Source of the DNA: Fimadaptatus sp948467645
GTDB taxonomy: Bacteria > Bacillota > Clostridia > Christensenellales > Aristaeellaceae
Direction: 5' to 3'
DNA: 21,457 bases
Assembly (NCBI GenBank): GCA_948467645.1
Contig: CAOKFD010000049.1
Location: 1-21,457 of the forward strand
The first letter of the stretch is position 1, and each line of letters opens with the position of its first letter. The notes beneath the pieces are model-generated. The model ran no database searches. It was not told the origin of the DNA and worked only from the letters and a program-made list of their open reading frames with translations. A program made the position numbers and the translations under genes. This document shows, in pieces, positions 1 to 7,900 of this stretch.

Positions 1-210
1 ACGGGCCCTGGCGATTGTCGCCCTGCTGTACGGGGCGGCCATACGGACCCTGGCGGTTGTCGCCCTGCTGTACGGGGCGGCCATACGGGCCCTGGCGATT
101 GTCGCCCTGCTGTACGGGGCGGCCATACGGACCCTGGCGATTGTCGCCCTGCTGTACGGGGCGGCCATACGGGCCCTGACGGTTGTCGCCCTGCTGCACA
201 GGACGGCCAT
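1..210 (-). repeat. 42-bp tandem repeat, five units, inside infB
   Basis: Five consecutive 42-bp units start at 1, 43, 85, 127 and 169. In the infB frame each unit encodes the same 14 residues, a permutation of QQGDNRQGPYGRPV. The units differ at several bases (GGC/GGT, AAT/AAC, CGC/CGT, CCC/CCT, GTA/GTG), and every difference I found is synonymous. A partial unit precedes the array (RPQGPY, about 211-230). The array reaches the window edge, so the total copy number is unknown. Confidence 0.95.
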
Positions 211-700
211 ATGGGCCCTGCGGGCGCGCGCCGGGCTGAGCCGGACGGCGATCGCCCTGCTGCGCATTTCGCGGCTGATTCTGGTTCTGCGTCGGAGCGC
301 TGCGACGCTCGCCCTGACGGTTATTGTTATCCGGGCGGCGGTCGGGCTGAGTCTCAGCGGGCTTTGCCGCGGGCGCTGCTTCGGCTGCGCGCGCCGCTTC
401 TTGAGCGGCCTCGGCGGCTTTGGCGGCGCGGGCCTGCGCTTCGGCGGCCTGAGTAGCCTCGTTCTGCGCCGCGAACTGGTCGGACGAAAATGCGTTCATG
501 AATACGGGCGCTTCCACGCGCGCGTCCTTGCGCTTTTCTTCCTGCTTCTGAGTTTCGCTGGCGGTGAGCTTATCCTCGAGCGCCTTCAGCGCACGCAGCG
601 CGTCCTGCGCCTGCTTGCGCGATTTCGATACGGTTTCAAGCAGCCTGCCCGCATTGGAGGCAACTTCCTTGGTTGCGTCCTGTACCTTGACTTTGGCCAT
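1..700 (-). CDS. infB: Translation initiation factor IF-2, N-terminal part (partial, runs off window start)
   Basis: IF-2 is the GTPase that brings initiator tRNA to the small ribosomal subunit. Only the first 233 codons are in the window, so the GTPase domain is not visible. The call rests on position (directly after ylxQ in a rimP-nusA-ylxR-ylxQ order) and on the N-terminus MAKVKVQDATKEVAS, which resembles the small IF2_N domain. After about residue 45 the protein becomes low-complexity: a charged stretch, an Ala/Glu-rich stretch at about residues 85-120, then a Gln/Gly/Arg/Pro-rich linker. From about residue 164 to the window edge the linker is a perfect 14-residue repeat. The ATG at 700 has a GGGGGTG element upstream and lies 38 bp after the ylxQ stop, so co-transcription is likely. 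Variable, disordered N-terminal linkers are usual in IF-2; the repetition is the unusual part. Confidence 0.85.
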   Translation of the reverse strand, partial: MAKVKVQDATKEVASNAGRLLETVSKSRKQAQDALRALKALEDKLTASETQKQEEKRKDARVEAPVFMNAFSSDQFAAQNEATQAAEAQARAAKAAEAAQEAARAAEAAPAAKPAETQPDRRPDNNNRQGERRSAPTQNQNQPRNAQQGDRRPAQPGARPQGPYGRPVQQGDNRQGPYGRPVQQGDNRQGPYGRPVQQGDNRQGPYGRPVQQGDNRQGPYGRPVQQGDNRQGP

Positions 701-738
701 CTAAATTATGCACCCCCGCGTATTGCAATCGGTAAATA

Positions 739-1080
739 TCAATTTTCAGTCTCCACTATCTGACTAACATTATTGAGCGTCTTTTCGATGCTCTTTGAAA
801 TGCCCTCGGCAAGTTTTGCATCCTGCACGACGGCGGTCCTGCGGTTCGGTTTGCCGACCGAGCGCCCCAGTTGACCGGCCTTCAGCGCGATCAGTTTTAC
901 ATTATGGTACGCTGAAGCGTCGCGGAACTTCTTTAACGTGCCGGGCGATACCCCCTCGTCGATCAATATGAGCGCCGCGCGATCCGCGCGTATTACATTA
1001 AGACAGGCTTCCTCTCCCAATGTCAGCTTGCCCGCGCGCATTGCGATTCCGATAAGGCCCACGGCCTCGCCCGCGCTCAC
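739..1080 (-). CDS. ylxQ: YlxQ, L7Ae-like K-turn RNA-binding protein
   Basis: This 113-residue protein has the size and pattern of the L7Ae/L30e family in the nusA-infB operon. The N-terminus EAVGLIGIAMRAGKLTLGEE matches the family's first helix and loop. The segment around residues 25-45 (NVIRADRAALILIDEGVSPGT) matches the following strand and loop. These proteins bind kink-turn RNA; the physiological role of YlxQ is poorly defined. The start is GTG at 1080. It overlaps the ylxR stop as GTGA (4 bp), which suggests translational coupling. infB begins 38 bp downstream. The family call is firm; function is inferred from the fold and operon. Confidence 0.88.
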   Translation of the reverse strand: MSAGEAVGLIGIAMRAGKLTLGEEACLNVIRADRAALILIDEGVSPGTLKKFRDASAYHNVKLIALKAGQLGRSVGKPNRRTAVVQDAKLAEGISKSIEKTLNNVSQIVETEN

Positions 1081-1373
1081 TGCTTGGCCTCCGGAGCGTC
1101 CGCTCCTTCGCTCAGCGCGTCCATCAGTTGCTGATAGACTTCCTTATCCACCGGACACTCGAACGCCTTGGCGAGCAGGTTGGCCTTCATCGCCTTTTTA
1201 AGGCATTCGGGATCGTGGCAGATATACGCGCCTCTGCCGGGCGCGCGCCCCACCCTGTCCAGCGCAATCGCGCCCTCGGGCGAGCGGACTATGCGCGCCA
1301 TCTCGCGCTTGGGCTTCATCTCGCGACAGCCCAGGCACATGCGCATGGGAATCTTTTTAGGTTTGGGCGGCAT
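1077..1373 (-). CDS. ylxR: YlxR family RNA-binding protein (RnpM)
   Basis: This is a 98-residue YlxR (DUF448) protein. The hallmark pieces are present: RMCLGCREMKPKREMARIV near the N-terminus, then LDRVGRAPGRGAYIC, a Cys-containing turn (HDPECLKKA) and a basic helix ending in LLAKAFE. The family binds RNA. In Bacillus subtilis YlxR has been reported to bind the RNase P RNA and modulate its activity, hence the name RnpM; applying that here is inference. The ATG at 1373 has a strong AAGGGAGG element just upstream. It lies 48 bp after the nusA stop and overlaps ylxQ by 4 bp. Confidence 0.93.
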   Translation of the reverse strand: MPPKPKKIPMRMCLGCREMKPKREMARIVRSPEGAIALDRVGRAPGRGAYICHDPECLKKAMKANLLAKAFECPVDKEVYQQLMDALSEGADAPEAKQ

Positions 1374-1421
1374 ACGTCCCTCCCTTCCGGGCGCATCTGA
1401 GCGCCCCGTGTATTTATATGA

Positions 1422-2552
1422 TTATTCGGCCTGAGGAGCTTCGGCGGTTTCTGCCGCGCCGGTTTCCTCGACCGCCTCATCGGGCTTATCCTCCGGCTCG
1501 CTGTCCAGACCCAGCAATGCCTGCTCGGCCTGACTCTGGCTCTTTATGTCTATGCGCCAGCCGGTCAGCTTCGCGGCCAGTCGGGCGTTCTGGCCCTCCT
1601 TGCCGATTGCCAGCGACAGTTGATTGTCGGGCACTATCACGCGGGCAGCCTTATCCTTTTCGGACACATAGACATTAAGCACGCGCGCGGGATTTAAGGC
1701 GTTTGCGATGTACTCAGCCGGATCGGCCGACCACTTGATTATATCGATCTTTTCGTCCTTCAGCTCGTTTACCACGTTTTCCACGCGCATACCGCGCGGG
1801 CCTACGCACGAGCCTACCGGGTCTACCATAGGATCGGTGGACGTTACGGCCATCTTGGTGCGGAAGCCGGCCTCGCGTGCAATTGACTTAATCAGCACAA
1901 TGCCGTCGCGAATCTCGGGCACCTCGATTTCGAAAAGGCGCTTGATCAGACCCGGATGTATGCGGCTTACCAATACCTGCGGGCCCTTGAGCTGGCGCTG
2001 TACCTCAAGTACGTACACCTTTATGCGGTCGTTAATATGGTATTCCTCGCCCGGCATCTGATTGCTTTCGTCGAGCAGCCCCTGCGTGTGACCCAGATCG
2101 ACTATTACCTGCTTACCCTCTATGCGATCGATTATCGCGGTAAGTATCTCGTTTTCCTTCTCGACATATTCATTATATATGCTGCCGCGCTCGGCCTCGC
2201 GTATGCGCTGCACGACCACCTGCTTTGCGGTCTGGGCGGCTATGCGGCCAAACTTGCGCGGAGTAACCTCTATATCGACCTGATCGCCCACCTGATAATG
2301 CGGGCGTATCTGATGCGCCGCATCCAGCGAGATTTCCTCGCTGTCGTTTTCAACCTCGTCCACGACCTTTTTATTGGCATAGACGTGCACGTCGCCCGTG
2401 GCCGAATCTATCGATACGCGCACGTTGCTGGCGTTGTAATTGCGCTTGTAAGCCGATACCAGCGCCAGTTCTATCGCGCTTAGCAGCACGTCCTTATCTA
2501 TATTGCGTTCCTTTGTAAGCGCGTCCAGCGCGCTGATAAACTCCGCACTCAT
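1422..2552 (-). CDS. nusA: Transcription termination/antitermination factor NusA
   Basis: NusA binds RNA polymerase and nascent RNA and affects pausing, intrinsic termination and antitermination. The 376 residues follow the Gram-positive layout: an N-terminal polymerase-binding domain (about 1-125, starting MSAEFISALDALTKER), an S1 domain (about 130-200), and two KH domains. Clear KH signatures are DPVGSCVGPRGMRV near residue 243 and LAIGKEGQNARLAAKLTGW near residue 316. The last 30 or so residues form an acidic, Ala/Glu-rich tail and lack the repeats of proteobacterial NusA. The ATG overlaps the rimP stop as ATGA, so translation is probably coupled. Identity is not in doubt. Confidence 0.97.
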   Translation of the reverse strand: MSAEFISALDALTKERNIDKDVLLSAIELALVSAYKRNYNASNVRVSIDSATGDVHVYANKKVVDEVENDSEEISLDAAHQIRPHYQVGDQVDIEVTPRKFGRIAAQTAKQVVVQRIREAERGSIYNEYVEKENEILTAIIDRIEGKQVIVDLGHTQGLLDESNQMPGEEYHINDRIKVYVLEVQRQLKGPQVLVSRIHPGLIKRLFEIEVPEIRDGIVLIKSIAREAGFRTKMAVTSTDPMVDPVGSCVGPRGMRVENVVNELKDEKIDIIKWSADPAEYIANALNPARVLNVYVSEKDKAARVIVPDNQLSLAIGKEGQNARLAAKLTGWRIDIKSQSQAEQALLGLDSEPEDKPDEAVEETGAAETAEAPQAE

Positions 2553-3121
2553 GTCCCGGATTTCCCTCCATCATGGTCTTTCTCATGGTCATTGTTATCG
2601 GCGCCTTCGGTTTCGCGCTCCAGTTGGTCGAACAGGGGGCTGTCCATCTCGTCGTCGTCCAGCGTCATGCGTATCTGCGCTATGTCCGCACGCTTGAGCG
2701 CCTTCATCGCGCCGCCCGCGTCCAGCGTCACGGTTTCGGCGTCAAACGCCGCAAGTTTGCCCCGCAGCTGCTTTACGCCGTCCATCTGGCGGTAAAAGCG
2801 CGCCTCGACCGTCTGACCCAGCGCGCGCTCGAAGTCGCGGTCGCGCTTGAGCGGCCTGTCCGCGCCGGGCGAGGTTACTTCCATATAATCATAGTCAATA
2901 TCCTGCGCATACTTGAGCGCGCGGCGGTGGAAGTTTTCGCAATCGTCCAGCGAAACGCCGCCCTCCGCGTCCTTATCGATAGTAAAGCGCAGTACGTTGC
3001 CGGTGCTTTCGCGGGCCATGACCACGTCCACCAGCTCAAGTCCCAAAGCGTCGGCTTCTTCCTCAGCCCTGCGCCTTACCCCGGCCAGCGACTGACTGGG
3101 CTTTTTTGCACGTCCGGCCAT
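2549..3121 (-). CDS. rimP: Ribosome maturation factor RimP
   Basis: RimP helps mature the 30S subunit. The 190-residue product has the expected two-domain form. The N-terminal domain is about residues 10-85, with a stretch reading LGLELVDVVMARESTGNVLR and the motif VTSPGADRPLKRDRDFERA near residues 83-100. The C-terminal domain is Sm-like. After about residue 150 there is an extra Asp/Glu/His-rich tail (DNNDHEKDHDGGKSGT) with no obvious function. The ATG at 3121 is preceded by a near-perfect AGGAGGTGG ribosome binding site. It is the first gene of the operon, with a promoter near 3274-3302 and a hairpin in its leader. Confidence 0.95.
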   Translation of the reverse strand: MAGRAKKPSQSLAGVRRRAEEEADALGLELVDVVMARESTGNVLRFTIDKDAEGGVSLDDCENFHRRALKYAQDIDYDYMEVTSPGADRPLKRDRDFERALGQTVEARFYRQMDGVKQLRGKLAAFDAETVTLDAGGAMKALKRADIAQIRMTLDDDEMDSPLFDQLERETEGADNNDHEKDHDGGKSGT

Positions 3122-3166
3122 GAGCCCACCTCCTTATTATATTGCGCGCGCGTCCATATCAACAAT

Positions 3167-3192
3167 AAAGAGCGGGTTTGTATCCGCTCTTT
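3167..3192 (-). promoter_or_regulatory. Leader hairpin of the rimP-nusA operon, possible attenuator
   Basis: A 9-bp perfect stem (AAAGAGCGG with CCGCTCTTT, loop of 8) lies 46 nt upstream of the rimP start. On the minus strand it is followed by TTTATTGTTG, a broken T-run. A modest stem with an interrupted T-run is the kind of weak intrinsic terminator that depends on NusA. I recall NusA-dependent autoregulation being reported for the rimP(ylxS)-nusA leader of Bacillus subtilis. Function here is inference. Confidence 0.45.
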
Positions 3193-3273
3193 CTCAAATG
3201 CAATACGTCACGCGGTCGCCTTATGCGCCCTAAGGCCCTGCATAAAGACCCGCGCATACACTTCTTCCCGAAT

Positions 3274-3302
3274 ATTATATCACTTAATGCGGCTAAATAC
3301 AA
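3274..3302 (-). promoter_or_regulatory. Sigma-A-type extended -10 promoter for rimP-nusA-infB
   Basis: On the minus strand a consensus TATAAT (3279-3274) is preceded by TGA, giving the extended -10 TGATATAAT. A partial -35, TTGTAT, lies 17 bp upstream (3302-3297). Transcription would start near 3267, giving a leader of about 145 nt that includes the 3167-3192 hairpin. Confidence 0.6.
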
Positions 3303-3369
3303 CTGCTGCAACCAAAACTTCACGCGTAAAACGGCCTCCCGCGCGCCGATGCAATGCGGCTTATCCCCT

Positions 3370-3399
3370 GCGCGGCGCGTGAACTTTTACGCGCCGCGC
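3370..3399. repeat. Perfect 11-bp inverted repeat upstream of the WG-repeat gene
   Basis: The arms GCGCGGCGCGT and ACGCGCCGCGC pair perfectly around the loop GAACTTTT. The T-run sits in the loop, not after the stem, so this is not a standard terminator on either strand. It ends 58 bp before the proposed TTG start of the plus-strand gene. Function is unknown. Confidence 0.6.
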
Positions 3400-3457
3400 C
3401 GCGTCAAATACTTACATGTATTATGCGCCGCCGCGCGCGGCTTCGGGAGGTATCGAT

Positions 3458-4816
3458 TTGCTCAGGCGCACTATACTTACGCTGGCGCTGCTTATGCTGT
3501 TTCTGACTGCCGGGAGCGCGTTTGCCGGCGCGGGAGCGGAGCTGTATCCGTTTTACGACGGCCAGGCGTACCGGCTGATGGATTCAAACGGCGATATGCT
3601 GAGCGACCTAAGCTGCGACTATATAAGCGCGATTCAGCTTGACGACAGTCAAAAGCGCTTCGTCGCGTTCATGAGCGACGAAAACGGCAGCCGCGCGGTG
3701 CTGCTGGATGCAAAGGGTCAGCCGCTCACCGATCAGGACTACGAATCGATATATTATCAAGACGGCGCGCTAATGACCGTGAAAAACGGTATGTGCGGCA
3801 TAATCGACGAAAACGGCGACGAGCTGCTGCCGGTAAAGTACACATCGATAGTGCCCACCGGAGAGGGCGCGTTTTTCACCTCCACCGACGACCCGTTCGA
3901 CGGCATCGCCGACGAGATATATCTGACATACCTGGACGGCAAGTGCCGGTACTTGGGCGTAAGCGGCGGGCTGTACGGCGCGTTTTCGGAAGGGCTGCTC
4001 TGCACCGCGTCGCGCGACGGACTGTACGGGTATCTGGATACCGACGGTAAATGGGTAATCGCGCCGGTGTACGATCACGCGGCCGACTTTTCGGGCGGGC
4101 TGGCCGAGGTTATGCGCGGCGGCTTATACGGACTTATCGATAAGCAGGGCAATCTGGTACTGCCTATCAAATACGACTTCATATCCTCGTCCGCGTCCAC
4201 GGGCGACGACGCGCGCATAATCGTCGCGATAGCCGACGGCTCGGCGGCGATATACGACCGCGCCAGCATGATGCCCATTGCGATGGTAAGCAACGTGCAA
4301 TACGCATTCCTGCCCACGGCGGGCACGGCGATGCTGCTAAACGACGAAAAGATCAGGCTGTACAGTCTGGCGGGGCACAGCGTCGAGCTGGACGTGGGCA
4401 TAAACGATTCAGTCGAGGTGCTAAGCGACACGCAGGTTTTTGTATCCGACCCGCAGACCATGACGGCCAGCATAATCGACATATCCGGCAGCGGCGAACC
4501 GGCGGTCGAGTTCACTGACACGGCGAGCGCCTACCCAATGTTCAACGGCTCTGAGATAAATGCGATATGCGTAGGCCGCGATGATGGCGCGCACACGCTG
4601 TGGGGTGTATACGCGCTGGACGGGAGCGAGATACTGCCGGTTGAATACGATTCGATAGTGCAGACCTGTGACGGCATATTTTCGGTCAAGGCCGGCAGCG
4701 AATACGGGCTTATCCGCGCGGACGGCGAGTGGATTTTCCGAAACGACAACACAGGCGGCAGTTCGGAGGATAACTCCGATTACTCCGATACTGTTGAGGC
4801 TGAGACGGATTATTGA
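3458..4816 (+). CDS. Secreted WG-repeat protein
   Basis: I prefer the TTG start at 3458 because GGGAGG lies 7 bp upstream and the product then opens with a clean signal peptide: MLRR, a hydrophobic run to about residue 18, then GSAFA with predicted cleavage after A23. An in-frame ATG at 3416 has no ribosome binding site and would bury the signal. The mature part of about 430 residues carries degenerate WG repeats, each a G-x-Y/W-G-x-[ILF]-D-x-x-G unit followed by a [LV]xPxxYD strand. Examples are DGLYGYLDTDGKWVIAPVYD and GGLYGLIDKQGNLVLPIKYD, with another near the C-terminus (EYGLIRADGEWIF). The tail is Ser/Asp/Glu-rich. No enzymatic domain or membrane anchor beyond the signal is visible. WG repeats are thought to form beta structures for protein interaction; the role here is unknown. 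It converges on polC through a shared terminator. Confidence 0.85.
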   Translation: MLRRTILTLALLMLFLTAGSAFAGAGAELYPFYDGQAYRLMDSNGDMLSDLSCDYISAIQLDDSQKRFVAFMSDENGSRAVLLDAKGQPLTDQDYESIYYQDGALMTVKNGMCGIIDENGDELLPVKYTSIVPTGEGAFFTSTDDPFDGIADEIYLTYLDGKCRYLGVSGGLYGAFSEGLLCTASRDGLYGYLDTDGKWVIAPVYDHAADFSGGLAEVMRGGLYGLIDKQGNLVLPIKYDFISSSASTGDDARIIVAIADGSAAIYDRASMMPIAMVSNVQYAFLPTAGTAMLLNDEKIRLYSLAGHSVELDVGINDSVEVLSDTQVFVSDPQTMTASIIDISGSGEPAVEFTDTASAYPMFNGSEINAICVGRDDGAHTLWGVYALDGSEILPVEYDSIVQTCDGIFSVKAGSEYGLIRADGEWIFRNDNTGGSSEDNSDYSDTVEAETDY

Positions 4817-4885
4817 TTCCCGGTTTGTTAGTGCCCTGCGCCCTGCCCTTATCATATTAAATGCCTTTTGCATATAAAAGACAAT

Positions 4886-4930
4886 CGCCCCGCATTGTGC
4901 AGGCAGACTGCACTGTGCGGGGCGGTTTCG
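4886..4930. terminator. Bidirectional intrinsic terminator between the WG-repeat gene and polC
   Basis: A 9-bp GC-rich stem (CGCCCCGCA with TGCGGGGCG, 4886-4894/4916-4924) continues inward through a 6-bp stem GTGCAG/CTGCAC with loop GCAGA. The plus strand continues GTTTCGTTTG. The minus strand continues ATTGTCTTTTAT. It lies between two convergent genes and can serve both; the T-runs are imperfect on each side. Confidence 0.8.
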
Positions 4931-4945
4931 TTTGCGTTTGCGTGC

Positions 4946-7900
4946 TTACATCATGTCGAACAGGCTCATCTGGCTGGTTTCGGGCATACCTTTAAGGCAG
5001 CCAAACTTACGCAGAAGTTCTATCGTAGCCTTTCCTATGTGGCGCTTTAGCATATCCTCGACCGATATGAACGGACCTTCCCTGCGCGCGTCCACGACCA
5101 CCTGCGCGGCGTTCGCGCCCAGACCGGGTATCGCGGTGAACGGGATAAGCAGTTCGTGATCGCTCTTAATCACAAACTGATCGACCTCGCTCTCGTACAG
5201 GTCGCACGGCAGCAGCACCATGTGGCGCGCGTGCATTTCAAGGAGGATTTCGAGCATCGTGACAATGTTGGCCTCCTTGGCGCTTATGTCCTTGCCCTTG
5301 TCGTCCAGCGCCACCAGCTGCTCCAGTATGTCGTTGGCGCTGCCCATCATTATGGACGCGTCGAACACGTCAAGGTTGCGCTGCAGGTAGCACTTATAGT
5401 ACGCCACGGGATAGTACACCTTAAAGTACGCTATGCGCAGCGACATCGTGACGTATGCGACCGAATGCCCCTTGGGGAACATGTACTTTATCTTTTTGCA
5501 GGAGTCGATGAACCATTCGGGCGTGTTATGCTCGTTCATGGCGGATTCCATCTCGGGTTTGAGTCCCTTGCCCTTACGCACAGATTCCATCGTGGTGAAG
5601 GCCATTTTAGGCTCAAGTCCCTGCTTTATCAGGAAGTTCATTATATCGTCGCGGTTGCATATGCAGTCCTTCAATTGTGCCTGACCGCTCTTTACCAGCT
5701 CCTGCGCGTTGCCCAGCCACACGTCGGTACCGTGGCTCAGGCCCGCTATGCGGATAAGTTCCTCCATCGTATGCGGCTGAGTCTCCTCCAACATGCCGCG
5801 CACGAAGCGCGTGCCGAACTCGGGTATGCCCAGCGTGCCCGACTTGCAGCCGTATATCTGGTCGGGCGTCACGCCCAGCGCCTCGGGCGATGTGAAAAGG
5901 CTCATCACCTTTGGGTCGCCCAGCGGCACCTGCTTGGGCGATATGCCGGTTATATCCTGCAATGCCCTCAGCATGGTCGGGTCATCGTGACCCAGACAGT
6001 CCAGTTTGACCAGCACGTCGTGCATGGAGTTGAAGTCGTAGTGGGTCGTGATTATGTCGGTATCGTTGTCGTCGGCGGGGTGCTGTATCGCGGTAAACTG
6101 GTATATCTCGTAATCCTTGGGCAGCACGACTATGCCGCCCGGGTGCTGGCCGGTGGTGCGCTTTACGCCCACGCAGCCCGCGACCAGGCGATCCTTTTCG
6201 GCGCGCGTGGCGTGCAGACCGCGTTCTTCGAGATACTTGTTGACGTAGCCGTAGGCTGTTTTTTCAGCCAGCGTGCCTATCGTGCCCGCGCGGAACACGT
6301 TGCCCTTGCCGAAAAGCTCCTCTATATAGGCATGTGCGCGCGGCTGGTACACGCCCGAGAAGTTAAGGTCTATATCGGGCACCTTGTCGCCGTAGAAGCC
6401 CAGGAAGGTTTCAAACGGTATATCGAAGCCGTCGGCGCGCATATCCGCGCCGCACTTGGGGCACTTCTGTTTAGGCAGGTCGGGGCCGCAGGTGTAGCCC
6501 TTGGGCGGGTCCCAGTCGGAGTACTTGCACACCGGGCACACGTAATGCGGCGGCAGTGCGTTAACCTCGGTAATGCCGATGAAGTGCGCCACCAGCGACG
6601 AGCCGACCGAACCGCGCGAGCCGACTATGTAGCCGTCGTCGGTGGACTTTTTGACCAGCTTCTGCGCGATGTTGTACAGCGTGCCGAAGCCGTAGCCCAG
6701 TATGGATTTAAGTTCCTTGTCGAGGCGGGCGCGCACTATGTCGGGCAGCGGGTCGCCGTATACCTCGCGCGCGCGGCTTTCGGCCATCGTGCGCACGTTG
6801 TCGGCCGCGTCGGGCCAGAAGGGCTGGAACGTGACTTCGTTTTTGGGGTGAGGTATGAACAGCTTCACGCCCTGCACCATGTCGGCGATCTTGTTGGGGT
6901 TGTCTATAACGACCTCCTCGGCGCGGTCGCCCAGATAGCTGAACTCCTCCAGCATCTCCTCGGTAGTGCGCAGGTAGAGCGGCGCCTGCTGATCGGCGTC
7001 GGAAAAGCCCTGCCCCGCCATAAGTATCGCGCGGAATTTGGCGTCCTTCGGGTCGAGGAAGTGCACGTCGCACGTGGCGCACACGGGCTTTTTCAGCTTA
7101 TCGCCCATGGCGAGTATGTGACGGTTGTAGTCGCGCAGCGCTTCCTCGTCCTTGGCCGTGCCCTCGCGTATCATGAAGGCGTTGTTGCCGATGGGCTGTA
7201 TCTCGAGGTAGTCATAGAACGACGCTATTTTAAGCAGTTCGCCCTCGCTCTTGCCCGCGACCATGGCGCGGAACAGCTCGCCCGCCTCGCACGCACTGCC
7301 TACGATTATGCCCTCGCGGTACTTTTGCAGCACGCTGCGCGGTATGCGCGGATGCTTGTGGAAGTGGTGCAGGTGTGCTTCGGACACTATGCGGTTGAGG
7401 TTGGTAAGTCCGTCCTGCGACTTTGCCAGCAATATTATGTGCCACGATTTTGCGTCCTTGTCGGCGTAGTAGAGGCTGTTCAAGTCGCTCAGGCGCTTTA
7501 CCTCGGGGTGCTGCGCGCGGATTACGCTTAGCGTATGCACCAGCACCTTGCTGGTCGCGCGCGCGTCGTGCACGGCGCGGTGGGCGTTTTTAAGGCTTAT
7601 GCCCAGGAATTTGCATATCGAGCCGAGCTTGAAGCTCTTCATTTGACCGGCGTACTGGTTGCGCGCAAGCGCCAGTGTATCCAGCACCGGCGCGTGCAGC
7701 CCGCCGATATTGGCAAACGCGCGCTTTATAAACGACGTATCGAACGACGCGTTGTGCGCGACGAGTACCGCGCCCTTGCAGAATTCATAAAACTTAGGCG
7801 CAAGCTCCTCGATCGTGGGGCAGTCGCGCACCATTGCATCGGTTATGCCGGTCAGCTCGACCACCTTTTCGGGTATCATGCGGCCGGGGTTGACCAGTTC

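Larger units (their letters stand above)
3122..3457. other. Divergent non-coding region between rimP and the WG-repeat gene
   Basis: These 336 bp contain no credible gene. Reading the minus strand toward rimP there is an extended -10 promoter (3274-3302) and then a leader hairpin (3167-3192). Nearer the plus-strand gene there is a perfect 11-bp inverted repeat at 3370-3380/3389-3399 with an 8-base loop and no T-run after it. No convincing plus-strand promoter was seen. Confidence 0.7.

Noticed and set aside
1..210. CRISPR-like array
   Set aside because: There are no unique spacers. The repeats are contiguous and in frame inside infB.
2573..3382. 269-codon plus-strand frame across rimP and its leader
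   Set aside because: It is antisense to rimP, which has a perfect ribosome binding site and family motifs.
5156..7531. Long plus-strand open frame of 791 codons
   Set aside because: It is wholly antisense to polC, whose domains and motifs are clear. Its product is a low-information Val/His/Arg/Ala-rich string, typical of antisense frames in GC-rich genes.
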